A stretch of 64,000 nt of DNA from positions 930,001 to 994,000 of the forward strand of contig ONZQ02000010.1 of assembly GCA_900312665.1 (NCBI GenBank), in the 5' to 3' direction. Within the stretch, counting starts at the first letter, position 1; every line of letters starts with the position of its first letter. The position numbers were made by a program, and so were the translations under genes. Below, piece by piece: positions 1 to 9,161 of this stretch. The stretch is from Cephalotrichum gorgonifer. Its lineage: Eukaryota; Ascomycota; Sordariomycetes; Microascales; Microascaceae. The notes beneath the pieces were generated by a model. The model ran no database searches. It had not been told where the DNA came from and saw nothing but the letters and a program-made list of their open reading frames with translations.

Positions 1-1860
1 GTGGTTGAAAACAGTGAGGGTACAGGCTTGGTTGAGGACAGTGACGGCACAGGCGCTGCGAATGTAGAGGATACCCGAGCACCAACCCCAGACGCCGAAA
101 CTGTCTTGGTTGGAAGCCCAGCTCACGATGGCACGGCAAACGCACCCACCGAGATCGCGACCGCCCCTGACGAGAATCCGACCGGAGGCAAGACCACGGA
201 CGACACCCCGCATATACCGACTACCCTAGACGTACACCCGATCGCCCAGCTCGTCCAAAAGGCAAACGAAGAGGCGGCGGCCCTCCTAGCCCGCCAGTCA
301 ACCACCCTCGAAGCAGCCGTAGCCGAGTACAAACGCCGGTACTCCATGCCCCCTCCCCCCCACTTCGACAAGTGGTTCGCCTTCGCGCAGGCCCGAAACA
401 TCTCGCTCGTTGACGAGTTCGACACGGTTCACCAGATGCTCACGCCGTTCTGGGGCCTCAAGCCGGCCACGATAAGGAAGCGGGCGGCGGAGGCCCTCGG
501 GTACGGGAACGACTTCATGGGCGTCCTCGTCCGTAATGGGAGGGTTGCACTCCAGACGGGGCGCAGGGAGTGGGAGAAGGTGGCGATGAGGGAGATGATG
601 GCGGGGTTTGTGGAGTGGGTGCCGGACGTGGACCTCGTTATCAACGCCTTGGATGAGCCCAGGGTTGTACTGCAGCATGGGGATCTCAGTAGGCTTGTCG
701 AGAGGGGATTGGCGGCGCAGGGGCGGAGCGCCCGTATCGAGAATCCGGCGAACTCGTTCTCGAAGCGGCCGAAGGATATGACCGATGGTCGCGCAGTCCC
801 GGAGGTCTCGACAACGAGGTTCGTGGACGTGCGGCAGCAGTCCCCCTGGTCAATTGCGAGGATGAGCTGCCCGCCCGACTCCCCCGCCCGCGCACTCGAC
901 CTCGACCTCGACTCCGACTCCGACTCCGACGACAAGCCCGGAGTAGACGACGAGAGCGGATACTGCCACCGGTCGGCGACAGGCGGTCTCTGCTTCGTCT
1001 CCAACACGACAGCGCAGACGGACGTGTGCTCCTCGCCCTCGCTGGCCACCACGCACGGATTCCTCGACCGCCCAAACCGCCTCAGCGTCTCGCACGACCT
1101 CGTCCCCATCTTCTCGCCCTCCAAGATCTCCAGCTTCCAGGACATCGTGTTCCCCGCGCCGTGGTATTGGGCCGGCAGAGTCCCCTACAACGCGAGCGCC
1201 GACGTCCCCTGGGACGACAAGGAGGCGAAGGTGTTCTGGCGGGGCTCGACGACGGGGGGGTTCAGCCGGTGGGGCGGGTGGAGGAGGCATCATCGCCAGC
1301 GGGCGGTCCAGAGGCTCAACAACCCCAAGGCCCCCGCCACCGTCCTCTTGCGAGAAGGCAACGCGAATGAGACGGGCGGCGAGGTCGACGGGTCATCGGA
1401 GGGGAAGTGGGAGGCGCTCGGGAGCTCGGTGGGGGCGCACGCCCACCTCTTCAACGTGTCCTTCTCGCACGTGGGGCAGTGCGACCCGGGCGACTGCGCC
1501 GCGGAGCGGCACGCGCTCCCCATGGCGGAGCACACGCCCCAGCACGCCGCGTGGAGCTACAAGCTCCTCCTCGACATGGACGGCAACGCGTTCTCGGGGA
1601 GGTTCCAGGCGTTCCTGAGGAGCAGGTCCCTCGTGCTCAAGGTCGCGCTCTTCAGGGAGTGGACGGGCGGCGCGAGCGGGTGGTTGAGGCCGTGGAGGGA
1701 CTATGTGCCGCTCTCGCTTGGCGGGGGGGAGTGGGTCGAGGCCGCGAGGTACCTTGCCGAGGACGAGGAGGGGAAAAAGGTCGCGGAGGGGATTGCGGCA
1801 GGGAAGGGGGTAGGGAGGGAGGAGATGGAGGTTTGGCTTTTTAGGTTGTTGCTTGAGTGA
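1..1860 (+). CDS. GT90 / CAP10-type glycosyltransferase, C-terminal part (5' truncated by window edge)
   Basis: The frame is open from base 1 to the TGA at 1858-1860, so the true start lies upstream and the first codon (GTG) is not a start claim. The visible 619 residues fit the fungal CAP10/GT90 family of Golgi-type glycosyltransferases, related to Cryptococcus capsule protein Cap10 and animal POGLUT/KDELC. Family hallmarks seen: a VFWRGSTTGGFSRWGGW block (about residues 410-426), the Y-K-LLLDMDGNAFSGRF block (about 520-535), and the following SLVLK...EW...L-PW-DYVPLSL segment typical of the donor-binding end of the domain. The first 90 residues are low-complexity T/E/D-rich. A short Asp/Ser run (DLDLDSDSDSDD) lies in the middle. 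The sugar donor and acceptor cannot be told from sequence. It converges on PAF1. Confidence 0.85.
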   Translation: MVENSEGTGLVEDSDGTGAANVEDTRAPTPDAETVLVGSPAHDGTANAPTEIATAPDENPTGGKTTDDTPHIPTTLDVHPIAQLVQKANEEAAALLARQSTTLEAAVAEYKRRYSMPPPPHFDKWFAFAQARNISLVDEFDTVHQMLTPFWGLKPATIRKRAAEALGYGNDFMGVLVRNGRVALQTGRREWEKVAMREMMAGFVEWVPDVDLVINALDEPRVVLQHGDLSRLVERGLAAQGRSARIENPANSFSKRPKDMTDGRAVPEVSTTRFVDVRQQSPWSIARMSCPPDSPARALDLDLDSDSDSDDKPGVDDESGYCHRSATGGLCFVSNTTAQTDVCSSPSLATTHGFLDRPNRLSVSHDLVPIFSPSKISSFQDIVFPAPWYWAGRVPYNASADVPWDDKEAKVFWRGSTTGGFSRWGGWRRHHRQRAVQRLNNPKAPATVLLREGNANETGGEVDGSSEGKWEALGSSVGAHAHLFNVSFSHVGQCDPGDCAAERHALPMAEHTPQHAAWSYKLLLDMDGNAFSGRFQAFLRSRSLVLKVALFREWTGGASGWLRPWRDYVPLSLGGGEWVEAARYLAEDEEGKKVAEGIAAGKGVGREEMEVWLFRLLLE

Positions 1861-2403
1861 GTTTTTTTCCTTCCCCTCGATGGTTTAAACTCTCTATCCT
1901 CTATCAAAGGGGCATGAAAAGGAAGAAGAGTGTGCTAACACGGACAGATATGCGAGGGTGGTTGACGATGATAGGGAGAAGATTGGGTTCAGCTTGGACG
2001 GACGATGATGATTGTACAAACACAAGCGACTTAGCATGGAAAACGTGGAGCGACGGGAAATGATTTCATCACGAGCAGCACATTGATCGGAGTTTTGGAG
2101 TTTACACATACATACACACGTATACCTACGGGCATGGCATTGGAATATGAATGAGCGCTAGGCCAATTGGTCTTGAGAGAGGGTCCAGAATCTCATTCTT
2201 GATATCTATTTACTCGGAATATATAACAGCGACGCTTTTGATATGAAACGTTTATATCTGATTTTGAGTTCGACCTGCAACGAAAAACCAAAGATGCGTT
2301 CCGCCCTCAGTCTCAACCCGTATCTCATGTACGCCGTTCCAGCCTGCCTTTTGTGTATAAACTAGAAAAGATAAAAAAAATAGTGTACACCGAAATCCAA
2401 CGC
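1861..2403. other. Convergent intergenic region between the GT90 gene and PAF1
   Basis: This stretch of 543 bases holds the two facing 3' ends. It is AT-richer than the flanking coding DNA. I see no ORF with coding character, no repeat and no RNA gene. Confidence 0.6.
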
Positions 2404-3949
2404 CTACTCATCGTCATCACCATCGGCATCATCCTCATCCGAAGTCGCCGCCCTCTCCCTCTCCCTCTGGCTCTCCCTCTCTCCGTCCGCACCATTAACA
2501 CCCTCGTCTTCCTCCTCTTCTTCCTCATCCCACCCCCTCGGGTGCTCCTTGAACTTCATGATGTGCTCCCTCAGCTCATCCGTGGGGTCCTCCACCGTGA
2601 CCTCCAGCTGGTCCACAACCGTCTGCCCGTCGTCCGCGTCGAGACCCCTAGTAAGGTCGATGCGCTTCTGCCTCTGTGGCCGGATGACGGACTTCTGCAT
2701 GACGGGGTAGTACCACGCCGCCTTGGGGCCCTCCATGTCGTCCTCGTCGGTGTACCCGACGAACAGCTGCGTGTCGTACTTGGTCTTGTGGTCCATCTCC
2801 ACCTCCTTCGTCGTCTCGTAGCCCCTGAGCCTAGTGAACTGGAAGCACGGCCCGGACTCGCCCCGCGCGGTGTATAGCCCCTCCTCCTCGTTCTCGGGGT
2901 TGTCGACGTCGAACTTGGCGCGGAACCGGGGCGTGTCGTCCGCGTTCTCGTGCAGGTAGAAGTCGTAGTTCATGAACGGCGGCGGCCGCGAGTTGTTGTG
3001 CGGGTCGCGCTCCCACAGCTCCATCGCGTTGTTGTACGCCGCCTCCTCGGCTGGCGACTTCTCGCACGGCTTCAGCGCGCCGTTGAGCAGTCGCTCGTCG
3101 TACTTGGTCTTGCTCTTCACCGGGTTGTTGCCGAACTTGACCTCGACGTAGGCGCCCGCGTCGGGGAAGGCGTCGAGGTCGGGGAGGAAGGAGAAGCCGT
3201 CGACGACCTTGATGTTGCGCTTCGAGTGGGGGTTCTTGACGGTCGCGAGGTTGTCGATCCACTTCCGGCCCGCCTCGAACTCGCGCATGATCTTGCGGCG
3301 GATGGCGGCGGGGGAGTCGTCCGCCTCGGGGGCAGGACGCTTCTTGGGCGGGCCGCCGGGCCTGCCGCTCGGGTTGAGGCCACCGCCCGTGGAGCGCCGG
3401 ACGGCAGAGGAGATGTACTCTGTTCTCCGTAGGAAGGAGACGGGTTCGTCGCCAGATTTGGCGCGCGAGAGGGTGGCTAGGGGTCGGAGGAGGGCCTTGT
3501 CGTGGGCGTGGACGGGGGGTAGTTCGCTAGGTGCTTGGATTGCTGTGGAGGTGTTAGTTTAGGGGATCGTTTAAAGGGGTGTATAATGGGAGGAGAGGGC
3601 GTTACTGGGGCTCGGATGGTGCTTGGGCTTAGGCTTTGGTTGGGGGGAGCAACATACAACTCTCATCTCCGTCGAAAATGCCGGGCATGCCAACGAGGTC
3701 GAGGGGCATCCCGAGCTCGGCGTCGGCCTCGATGTTCAAGGGCTGCTCGCGCGCCAGCCGCGACGCGAAGCCCGGAGTGGTGTACTGGCCGCTCGAGAGT
3801 CCGGTGTTGGGGATGTCGAGGAGCTTCGGCGGGATCGCGGGCGGAGGGAGGGCGTTTGAGTATCGGATGCGGGCGATGAAATCCTGGTGGATGACCCGAG
3901 CACCGCTTCCACCGCCGCCACCGGACGATGATTTGAACGAGGAACTCAT
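2404..3949 (-). CDS. PAF1: RNA polymerase II-associated protein Paf1
   Basis: Two exons: 3949..3658 and 3542..2404, predicted 476 aa. The start is the ATG opening MSSSFKSS; an upstream in-frame ATG exists but MSSS precedes the conserved RVIHQDFIARIRYSN block. The intron has donor GTATGT and acceptor CAG after a CTAAC branch site, and the join reads DES-S-IQAPSE, continuing the frame exactly. The N-terminal half carries the Paf1 signature (YSNALPPPAIPPKLLDI), then RKTEYIS-like LRRTEYISSAV. The C-terminal exon carries the MNYDFYLHENADD and QLFVGYTDEDD segments and ends in a long acidic tail (EEEEEEDEG...DEDDADGDDDE). Paf1 is the scaffold of the PAF complex, which couples elongating Pol II to H2B ubiquitination and H3K4/K36 methylation. 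Usual family length is 400-530 aa, so this is full length. Confidence 0.93.
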
Positions 3950-4587
3950 CGCGGCGGGTTTGTGCGTGGGCACTGTGAAAGGCGGTTGGATAAAGCCAAG
4001 TTTTGTCAAGCGAAGCGAGAAATGAAACTTGACTGTTGGCGCCAATTCTTGGGTTTGGGATTTTGGGAATTTCGAGGTGTTGGAGCTGGCCAGGAGATGA
4101 TGCTAATTGGATGAGGCTGAAAGCGCGGGAGGATCTGTGGGTAGGTACTCACTAAGGTACGTACCTAATATTGCCTGCATGCTCCAGCTTGGGGTCAGGC
4201 TCCAGACATGAGAGACCCTCCATCGTAACCACCACCGACTGACTAACTGGATCAGCAGTAGAAAATATTTCCGCAACAATGTCAAATTTTCGACAGAACA
4301 TTGGACCCTTGTCATAAAGAGACTTTTGATAGTATTCATTAGTGGAACTCTATAATTCCCAAGCCCGGATGTTGTACAAAATCTTGCCCATTCCCAGACC
4401 CTTCAAGACCCCTATTCCGTATTCCCCATCCTCATACCGCACTCCGCACTCCCCTTTCCCCATAAGAGCTAGAAAAACGCGCGATTATACCCTGCGTAAG
4501 CCAGGCCGCCTCTCCGCCATAGCCTCAGTCTGTATTCCCTTTCATAACAAGCCTTCTGCCAGTAGCCGGAGTTCGCGGGCATCGCCC
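3950..4587. promoter_or_regulatory. Upstream region of PAF1 / downstream of RER1
   Basis: This gap of 638 bases is gene-free. A CCAAT box on the minus strand (ATTGG at 4106-4110) sits about 160 bp before the PAF1 start and is a plausible proximal element. Nothing else is recognisable. Confidence 0.35.
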
Positions 4588-5447
4588 TTACGAGCTGTTC
4601 TTGGTGTACTTCTTCTTCCCGAACTCGAAGGGGACGTATCTGTACTTGATCATGTGCTGAATCTGCCTCCGCACTATCCAATAAGCACCGTTAGCAATTG
4701 CGCCATCTTTATCTCTCTCTCTCTCTCTCCCCCAAAAAGGAGGGAGCCGCGGGAGGGGGGACTAACTCGTCAAGAAGAACAGGATGAACCAGTACATGAC
4801 CAGGACGGGCCAGAACACGGGGACATCAAACACTTCGAACAACGTGCAGACGGAGCCGATGCAAATAGCGCGGGTGGCCCAGTACCAGAACTTGAACTCG
4901 GGGAGGCGGCGGATGAAGGGCTTGAACTCGTCGTCGTTCTTGGTGGGAAGGCCGCCGGCCGAGCCGTCTTCCATGTCCTGGTCTAGGGCGTCGCTCACGG
5001 GGTCGAACTTGGGGGAGAGGAAGGCGAGGAATAGGTTGAGGAGGTAGATCCCGAGGGCGTAGGCAACTGCGGTTGCGGTTAGCGATTGTCCATGGTTGGG
5101 AGGTTTGAATAGGCAAAAGTGGGGCGGGAGAGTGGCAGAAAGGAGCGCAGAGTTAAAGGTAGCGGGGTATCATACCGATGTACCATCCTTGCGCGACGAA
5201 GATGCGGACGAAGAATAGGACGAGAAGTACGGCGGTGGTGACCCATCGATATAGCACGAAGGGCGTGGACTGATCAAGCAGCGCCTGGTACCTCTATCTC
5301 GGGGGTTAGCATCCATGCGATCGATCATCGCGGACCTTCGGAATGAGCGGTCCACGAGTGCGGGAAGTCCGTGTTTCTTACCCGCTGGAGGGCGGAGGTG
5401 TGAGAGGTCACCGCCTCGAAGGGCGTACGCTCCGTCTCTGGGTCCAT
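4588..5447 (-). CDS. RER1: ER retention/retrieval receptor Rer1
   Basis: Four exons: 5447..5382, 5293..5176, 5066..4767 and 4673..4588, predicted 189 aa, the usual Rer1 length. Joins read ALQR-RYQALLDQ, GWYI-V-AYALGI and FFLT-M-RRQIQ, all in frame with GT..AG introns (donors GTAAGA, GTATGA, GTTAGT). Visible hallmarks: YQALLDQSTPFVLYRW before the first membrane segments, the AYALGIYLLNLFLAFLSPKFDP segment, DEFKPFIRRLPEFKFWYW, a hydrophobic VFWPVLVMYWFILFF helix, and the basic tail HMIKYRYVPFEFGKKKYTK. Rer1 is a four-pass Golgi protein that binds polar residues in membrane spans of escaped ER proteins and returns them in COPI vesicles. It is divergent from ECHS1. Confidence 0.95.
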
Positions 5448-6127
5448 TGTTGGATATATGGGATGGAAGAGCCGCGAGGCCAAGGTACCGATGGAAGCTC
5501 CGGGGATGAACGGGCTGCGCTTAGGGCCGCAGGCGTATGGCTGCACTGGGGGGTGAACGGAAGCTATTCAGCTCAGGCGCAGTTATGGGCGTCAAGCACG
5601 GGGGTGATTGTCGCGATCGATGCTGTCGGCGGCACTGATAAAGGGGGGTGGGGGTTCCGGGAAGTAGTTCAATCAAGAAAAAACGTCGTAGCAATTATCA
5701 GCCACGTAAGGTTTGCGACGCAGCTACTCTCCGAATTAGGTGGCCAGGGGCTGAGGCCGCCGGCAGTGGAGACATTTGAAACCAGAGTTAGATTAGCAGG
5801 GATTTACAGCTGACAACAGTTGTCAGTACTCACGCTCCTTTGGGCCGAGGTCTCCTTAGTAAGCAGATGTAACACCCCTCCAAAGCCGATGATTCCCGGC
5901 TACTGGCCTGGGACTCGGGAGCTCCTGAAGCTCCCAAGACCTCCCCTCGGTGATTCAAGACCTATTTGCCATTGTCTCCTTAACATCTCCCAAACCTCCA
6001 TCTTGCGTTCGATCACTCTTTCCACTGCTTCCACTTTACCGATTTTCCTTTTTTTGTTGTTTTGAAAGGATCACACTAAGTCTATATCCGAAGCAGAGTC
6101 CGGTCGGTCCATATCCCAGTTAGAATC
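5448..6127. promoter_or_regulatory. Divergent RER1 / ECHS1 intergenic promoter
   Basis: This stretch of 680 bases separates the two divergent start codons, so it must hold both promoters. A pyrimidine-rich stretch just before 6128 resembles a fungal leader. No known binding-site cluster or coding segment was recognised. Confidence 0.4.
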
Positions 6128-7072
6128 ATGAACGCCGCCAGGTGCCTAAGGCCCGTTGCCTCGCGGTTCCAGCCCAGCACGCTCCCTCGGGTCGTTCGCC
6201 GATACTCGTCTAATCCCGCCTATCAATACATTCAAGTTTCGGAGCCAAAACCCGGCGTGGGACAAGGTACTCATATTCCCACCCAATACCCCCGCCCCAA
6301 TCTACCTAGGTAACGCTGTCACATGCCTCTAACACCCACAGTGACCCTCAACCGCCCCAAGGCGCTCAACGCGCTCTGCACGCCCCTAATCGACGAGCTC
6401 AACCATGCGCTCCAGGCCATGAACGCCTCGGACAAGACGTCCGTCATCATCCTCACGGGCTCCGAGAAGGCCTTCGCGGCCGGCGCCGACATCAAGGAGA
6501 TGGCGCCGCTCACGTTCGCCGAGGCCTACACCACGTCCTTCATCGAGTCGTGGTCCCTCCTCACTACGCAGGTCAAGAAGCCTATCATCGCCGCCGTGTC
6601 CGGCCACGCGCTCGGCGGCGGCTGCGAGCTGGCGATGATGTGCGACATCCTCTACGTCACGGAGAAGGCGAACCTCGGGCAGCCCGAGGTCAAGCTCGGC
6701 ACGATCCCGGGCGCGGGGGGGAGCCAGAGGCTCACGAGGGCAGTGGGGAAGAGCAAGGCCATGGAGCTCATCCTCACGGGGAAGTCATTCTCGGGCAAGG
6801 AGGCGGCGGAGTGGGGGGTCGCGGCCAGGTCGTTCCCGACGTACGAGGCGCTAATGGAGGGGGCGCTGGGGACGGCGGAGGCAATCGCGGGGTACTCGAA
6901 GGTGGCGGTGCAGGCGTGCAAGGAGGTGGTGAACAAGAGCCAGGATCTTGGGTTGAGGGACGGGGTGGAGTTTGAGAGGAGGGTGTTCCACTCGCTGTTT
7001 GGGAGCCAGGACCAGAAGGTTGGGATGGAGGCCTTTGCGGCGAAGAAGAAGGCCGAGTGGACACATCAGTAA
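6128..7072 (+). CDS. ECHS1: Enoyl-CoA hydratase, mitochondrial
   Basis: Two exons: 6128..6266 and 6342..7072, predicted 289 aa, close to mammalian ECHS1 (290 aa). The intron (75 bp, CTAAC branch site) joins PGVGQ-V-TLNRPKALNAL. The first about 35 residues (MNAARCLRPVASRF...RVVRRYSSN) are Arg/Ser-rich without acids, a typical mitochondrial presequence. The crotonase fold is clear: oxyanion-hole segments AFAAGADIKEM and SGHALGGGCELAMMCD, and LGQPEVKLGTIPGAGG. The two catalytic glutamates known from rat crotonase (E144, E164) correspond to about E142 and E162 here, both present. It hydrates 2-trans-enoyl-CoA in mitochondrial beta-oxidation and branched-chain amino acid breakdown. Confidence 0.95.
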
Positions 7073-7530
7073 GGACGGTGCGGCTGGACGCTATGGCTCG
7101 AGGCCTCGGGATGCAATGGGTATCTAAGCGCTGAAAATAGCGATCGAGATAATAATATTGCGAGGACACGGATGTTTAATACTAGGTAGGAAGACGGATG
7201 ATGAATCCGCGAGATGAAGTTCGAAGCAATGTAGTACGGTCCTACCATTACACACACCGGGCAGCGTAGCAGTAGTAATAGTACATGAATCCAGTATTAA
7301 CAGAATGGGCCTGTACAGGGTGTCACTTGTGCAGTATTGTTGTTGTGTGTGCGGTGTCTGGACTTATACTCAGGCTAGGTAGTGTCGAGAAAGCCAGGTC
7401 CAACACCAACCAATATCTAGATGAAAGTTGACAAGCTTACATACTCATTTTATAAGTCTCGGGAAGTGGCCCAACGCCAACACACCAGTTTGCGCAATCT
7501 CGCTTATGTTCCGCTCGACACCCCTTTCGA
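7073..7530. other. Intergenic region downstream of ECHS1
   Basis: This stretch of 458 bases is AT-richer than its flanks. It holds the ECHS1 3' end and the upstream region of the kinase-like gene. No gene or repeat is visible. Confidence 0.5.
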
Positions 7531-8409
7531 ATGTCTCCTCCACCTCTGGACTTCTCCAACATCAAGTCGGACGATCTCCTAGGGGTCGGCCTCGGACTGG
7601 TGTCCGAGGTGGTCCGCATCCGAAATACGAATGTCGTCGCCAAAATACCCGCCATCTCACCTGTATTCGGACCTGGGTTTCATGAGATTGAGAAGAAGGT
7701 GTACGAGCGCGTCGGCAAACACCCACATATCCTACAGTATCTCGGCCAGCGCCCACCGAGTGCGGGATACTGAAGAACGCCCTCCTATTCCAGTACCACC
7801 CCCGCGGAAACCTGAAAGATCGTATCCATGAGCTCCATACACTCTCACCTCAGCATAAGCAGTCAGTCCCCTCCCCCAAAGGCAATAGAGAATGCTTGAT
7901 GTATGGCAGAAAGTCTCAATCTTCATAGGCTACCCTACCAAGCCGCGAGCGCCGTGGCCCATATCCACTCATTAGGCATTGTCCACGGCGACCTCAGCAT
8001 ACATAACTTCATCATTGACAGCAATGGCGACATCCTCCTCTGTGACTTTGCTGGCGCCGGCATCGATGGCGGCCGCAGTTACGTCGCCCACGGAACGCGC
8101 TACGCCGATCCGCTGCGTCGGCACGAGGAGGTCATCACCCAGCGCGATGATGTGTTCGCCCTCGGGATGGTCTTATACGAGCTCGCCCGCGGAAACCTAC
8201 TCTTTGAAGGGTTGACGGACGACGAAATCTATCACCGGCTGGAGAGGCGGCAGTTCCCGGATCTATCTATCATACCGATGCCTCTGAGGGGAGTCATCGA
8301 GAAGTGCTGGACCGTCCCGGAGTACACCGCCCTTCATGCATTAAGAGAACTAGGTACGACATGTTTTTCACTGTGTCTATCTCTATACCGTCTCAAGTTT
8401 GGCTCATGA
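7531..8409 (+). pseudogene. Protein kinase-like gene with one-base frameshift
   Basis: The ATG at 7531 opens a small kinase-like protein (MSPPPLDFSNIK...), with VVAKIP (VAIK-type lysine) near residue 36. The frame stops at 7771-7773, but kinase-like sequence continues from 7758 one frame over (ECGILKNALLFQYHPRG). One C missing from the CCACC run at 7753-7757 would explain this. An intron 7862-7928 (donor GTCAGT, acceptor CATAG) then joins HK-Q-LPYQAASAVAHIHS. Downstream lie the catalytic-loop motif VHGDLSIHN (HGDL in place of HRD) and DFA in place of DFG, then GTRYADP and ALGMVLYELARG. The atypical HGDL and DFA suggest a pseudokinase-like fungal family. The 3' end is uncertain: a possible GTACGA donor near 8353 could splice to another exon, so 8409 is only the end of the open frame. 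It is either a young pseudogene or carries a sequencing error. Confidence 0.6.
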
Positions 8410-9161
8410 GAACGCAGAATAAGAACCTGTACGGTCGCTTACCGTCACGGCACTTGCGCCGGGCGTGTTTTTGTTGGTCATGGCCGCATGGAGGAGGATA
8501 TGGAATAGGAAGGCAGGACCGTAGGTATGAAAAGATAGTTTGGGAAGGCATAATGGAAAGGACTGTAAAATTATTTTAGAAGAGAGGATCAACTTAGCCG
8601 ACATCCAGGGAAGGAATTACTTGTACTTACTCGTAGCATCCAGGAAAGGTCCATATTACTTACTCGTACTTACTCGTACCTTAGCTCAGGTATTAAACCC
8701 AGATTCCGGGCTGTCTTTGGGCTCCGAAGTGCGCTAGTGGTACCTTGGCTGCCAAAAATGGCAGCCAAGGCACCACTAGCGGCACGCGGGGCTTTTTCTG
8801 GAGTACTCGTAACTCTTACTCGAACATTCTCCACCATCCATCCACCATCCCGAGCCAAGCCAGGGGACAGTGAGGGGCGCTTAGTCCTTTCGCCCTTCCT
8901 CCTCTCGGAGCCTTATTTGTGGATGCATGCATAGCTGTTGATTCTCCGCTTTAGGGGTTTGCGAGTTCTCTATTTCTACCCATGGCTTCCATCTAATACT
9001 ATTGCGCATTGCTGTTACTTTTTTCTCCACTTCCACAGAGAGTGCTATTAACGTACTCCTCGTACCCGCTCCAAGCTTCTGCTTCTGCCTCTACATCTGT
9101 ATAATTCCGTGCGCCACGTTCCTGAAGCTACATAGAGCTTCAGGAGGTGGAGCTAAAGGTC
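8410..9161. other. Gene-free region with hairpin and TACTCGTA repeats
   Basis: This stretch of 752 bases lies before the RING-SH3 gene. It contains four copies of TACTCGTA (8628-8635, 8661-8668, 8671-8678, 8804-8811) and the inverted repeat at 8733-8780, listed separately. The last 250 bases are pyrimidine-rich and probably form the promoter and leader of the gene starting at 9162. Confidence 0.55.
8733..8780. repeat. Near-perfect inverted repeat (22-bp arms, AAAA loop)
   Basis: Left arm 8733-8754 and right arm 8759-8780 are reverse complements with one mismatch, separated by AAAA at 8755-8758. Pairing can extend outward through GTGC/GCAC with one bulged base. It lies between TACTCGTA copies at 8671 and 8804. 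It may be a small hairpin element, a MITE remnant or an RNA structure; no ORF is involved. Confidence 0.85.

Noticed and set aside
8737..8934. Small ORF over the hairpin
   Set aside because: It is the inverted repeat read as codons, with no start context or homology.
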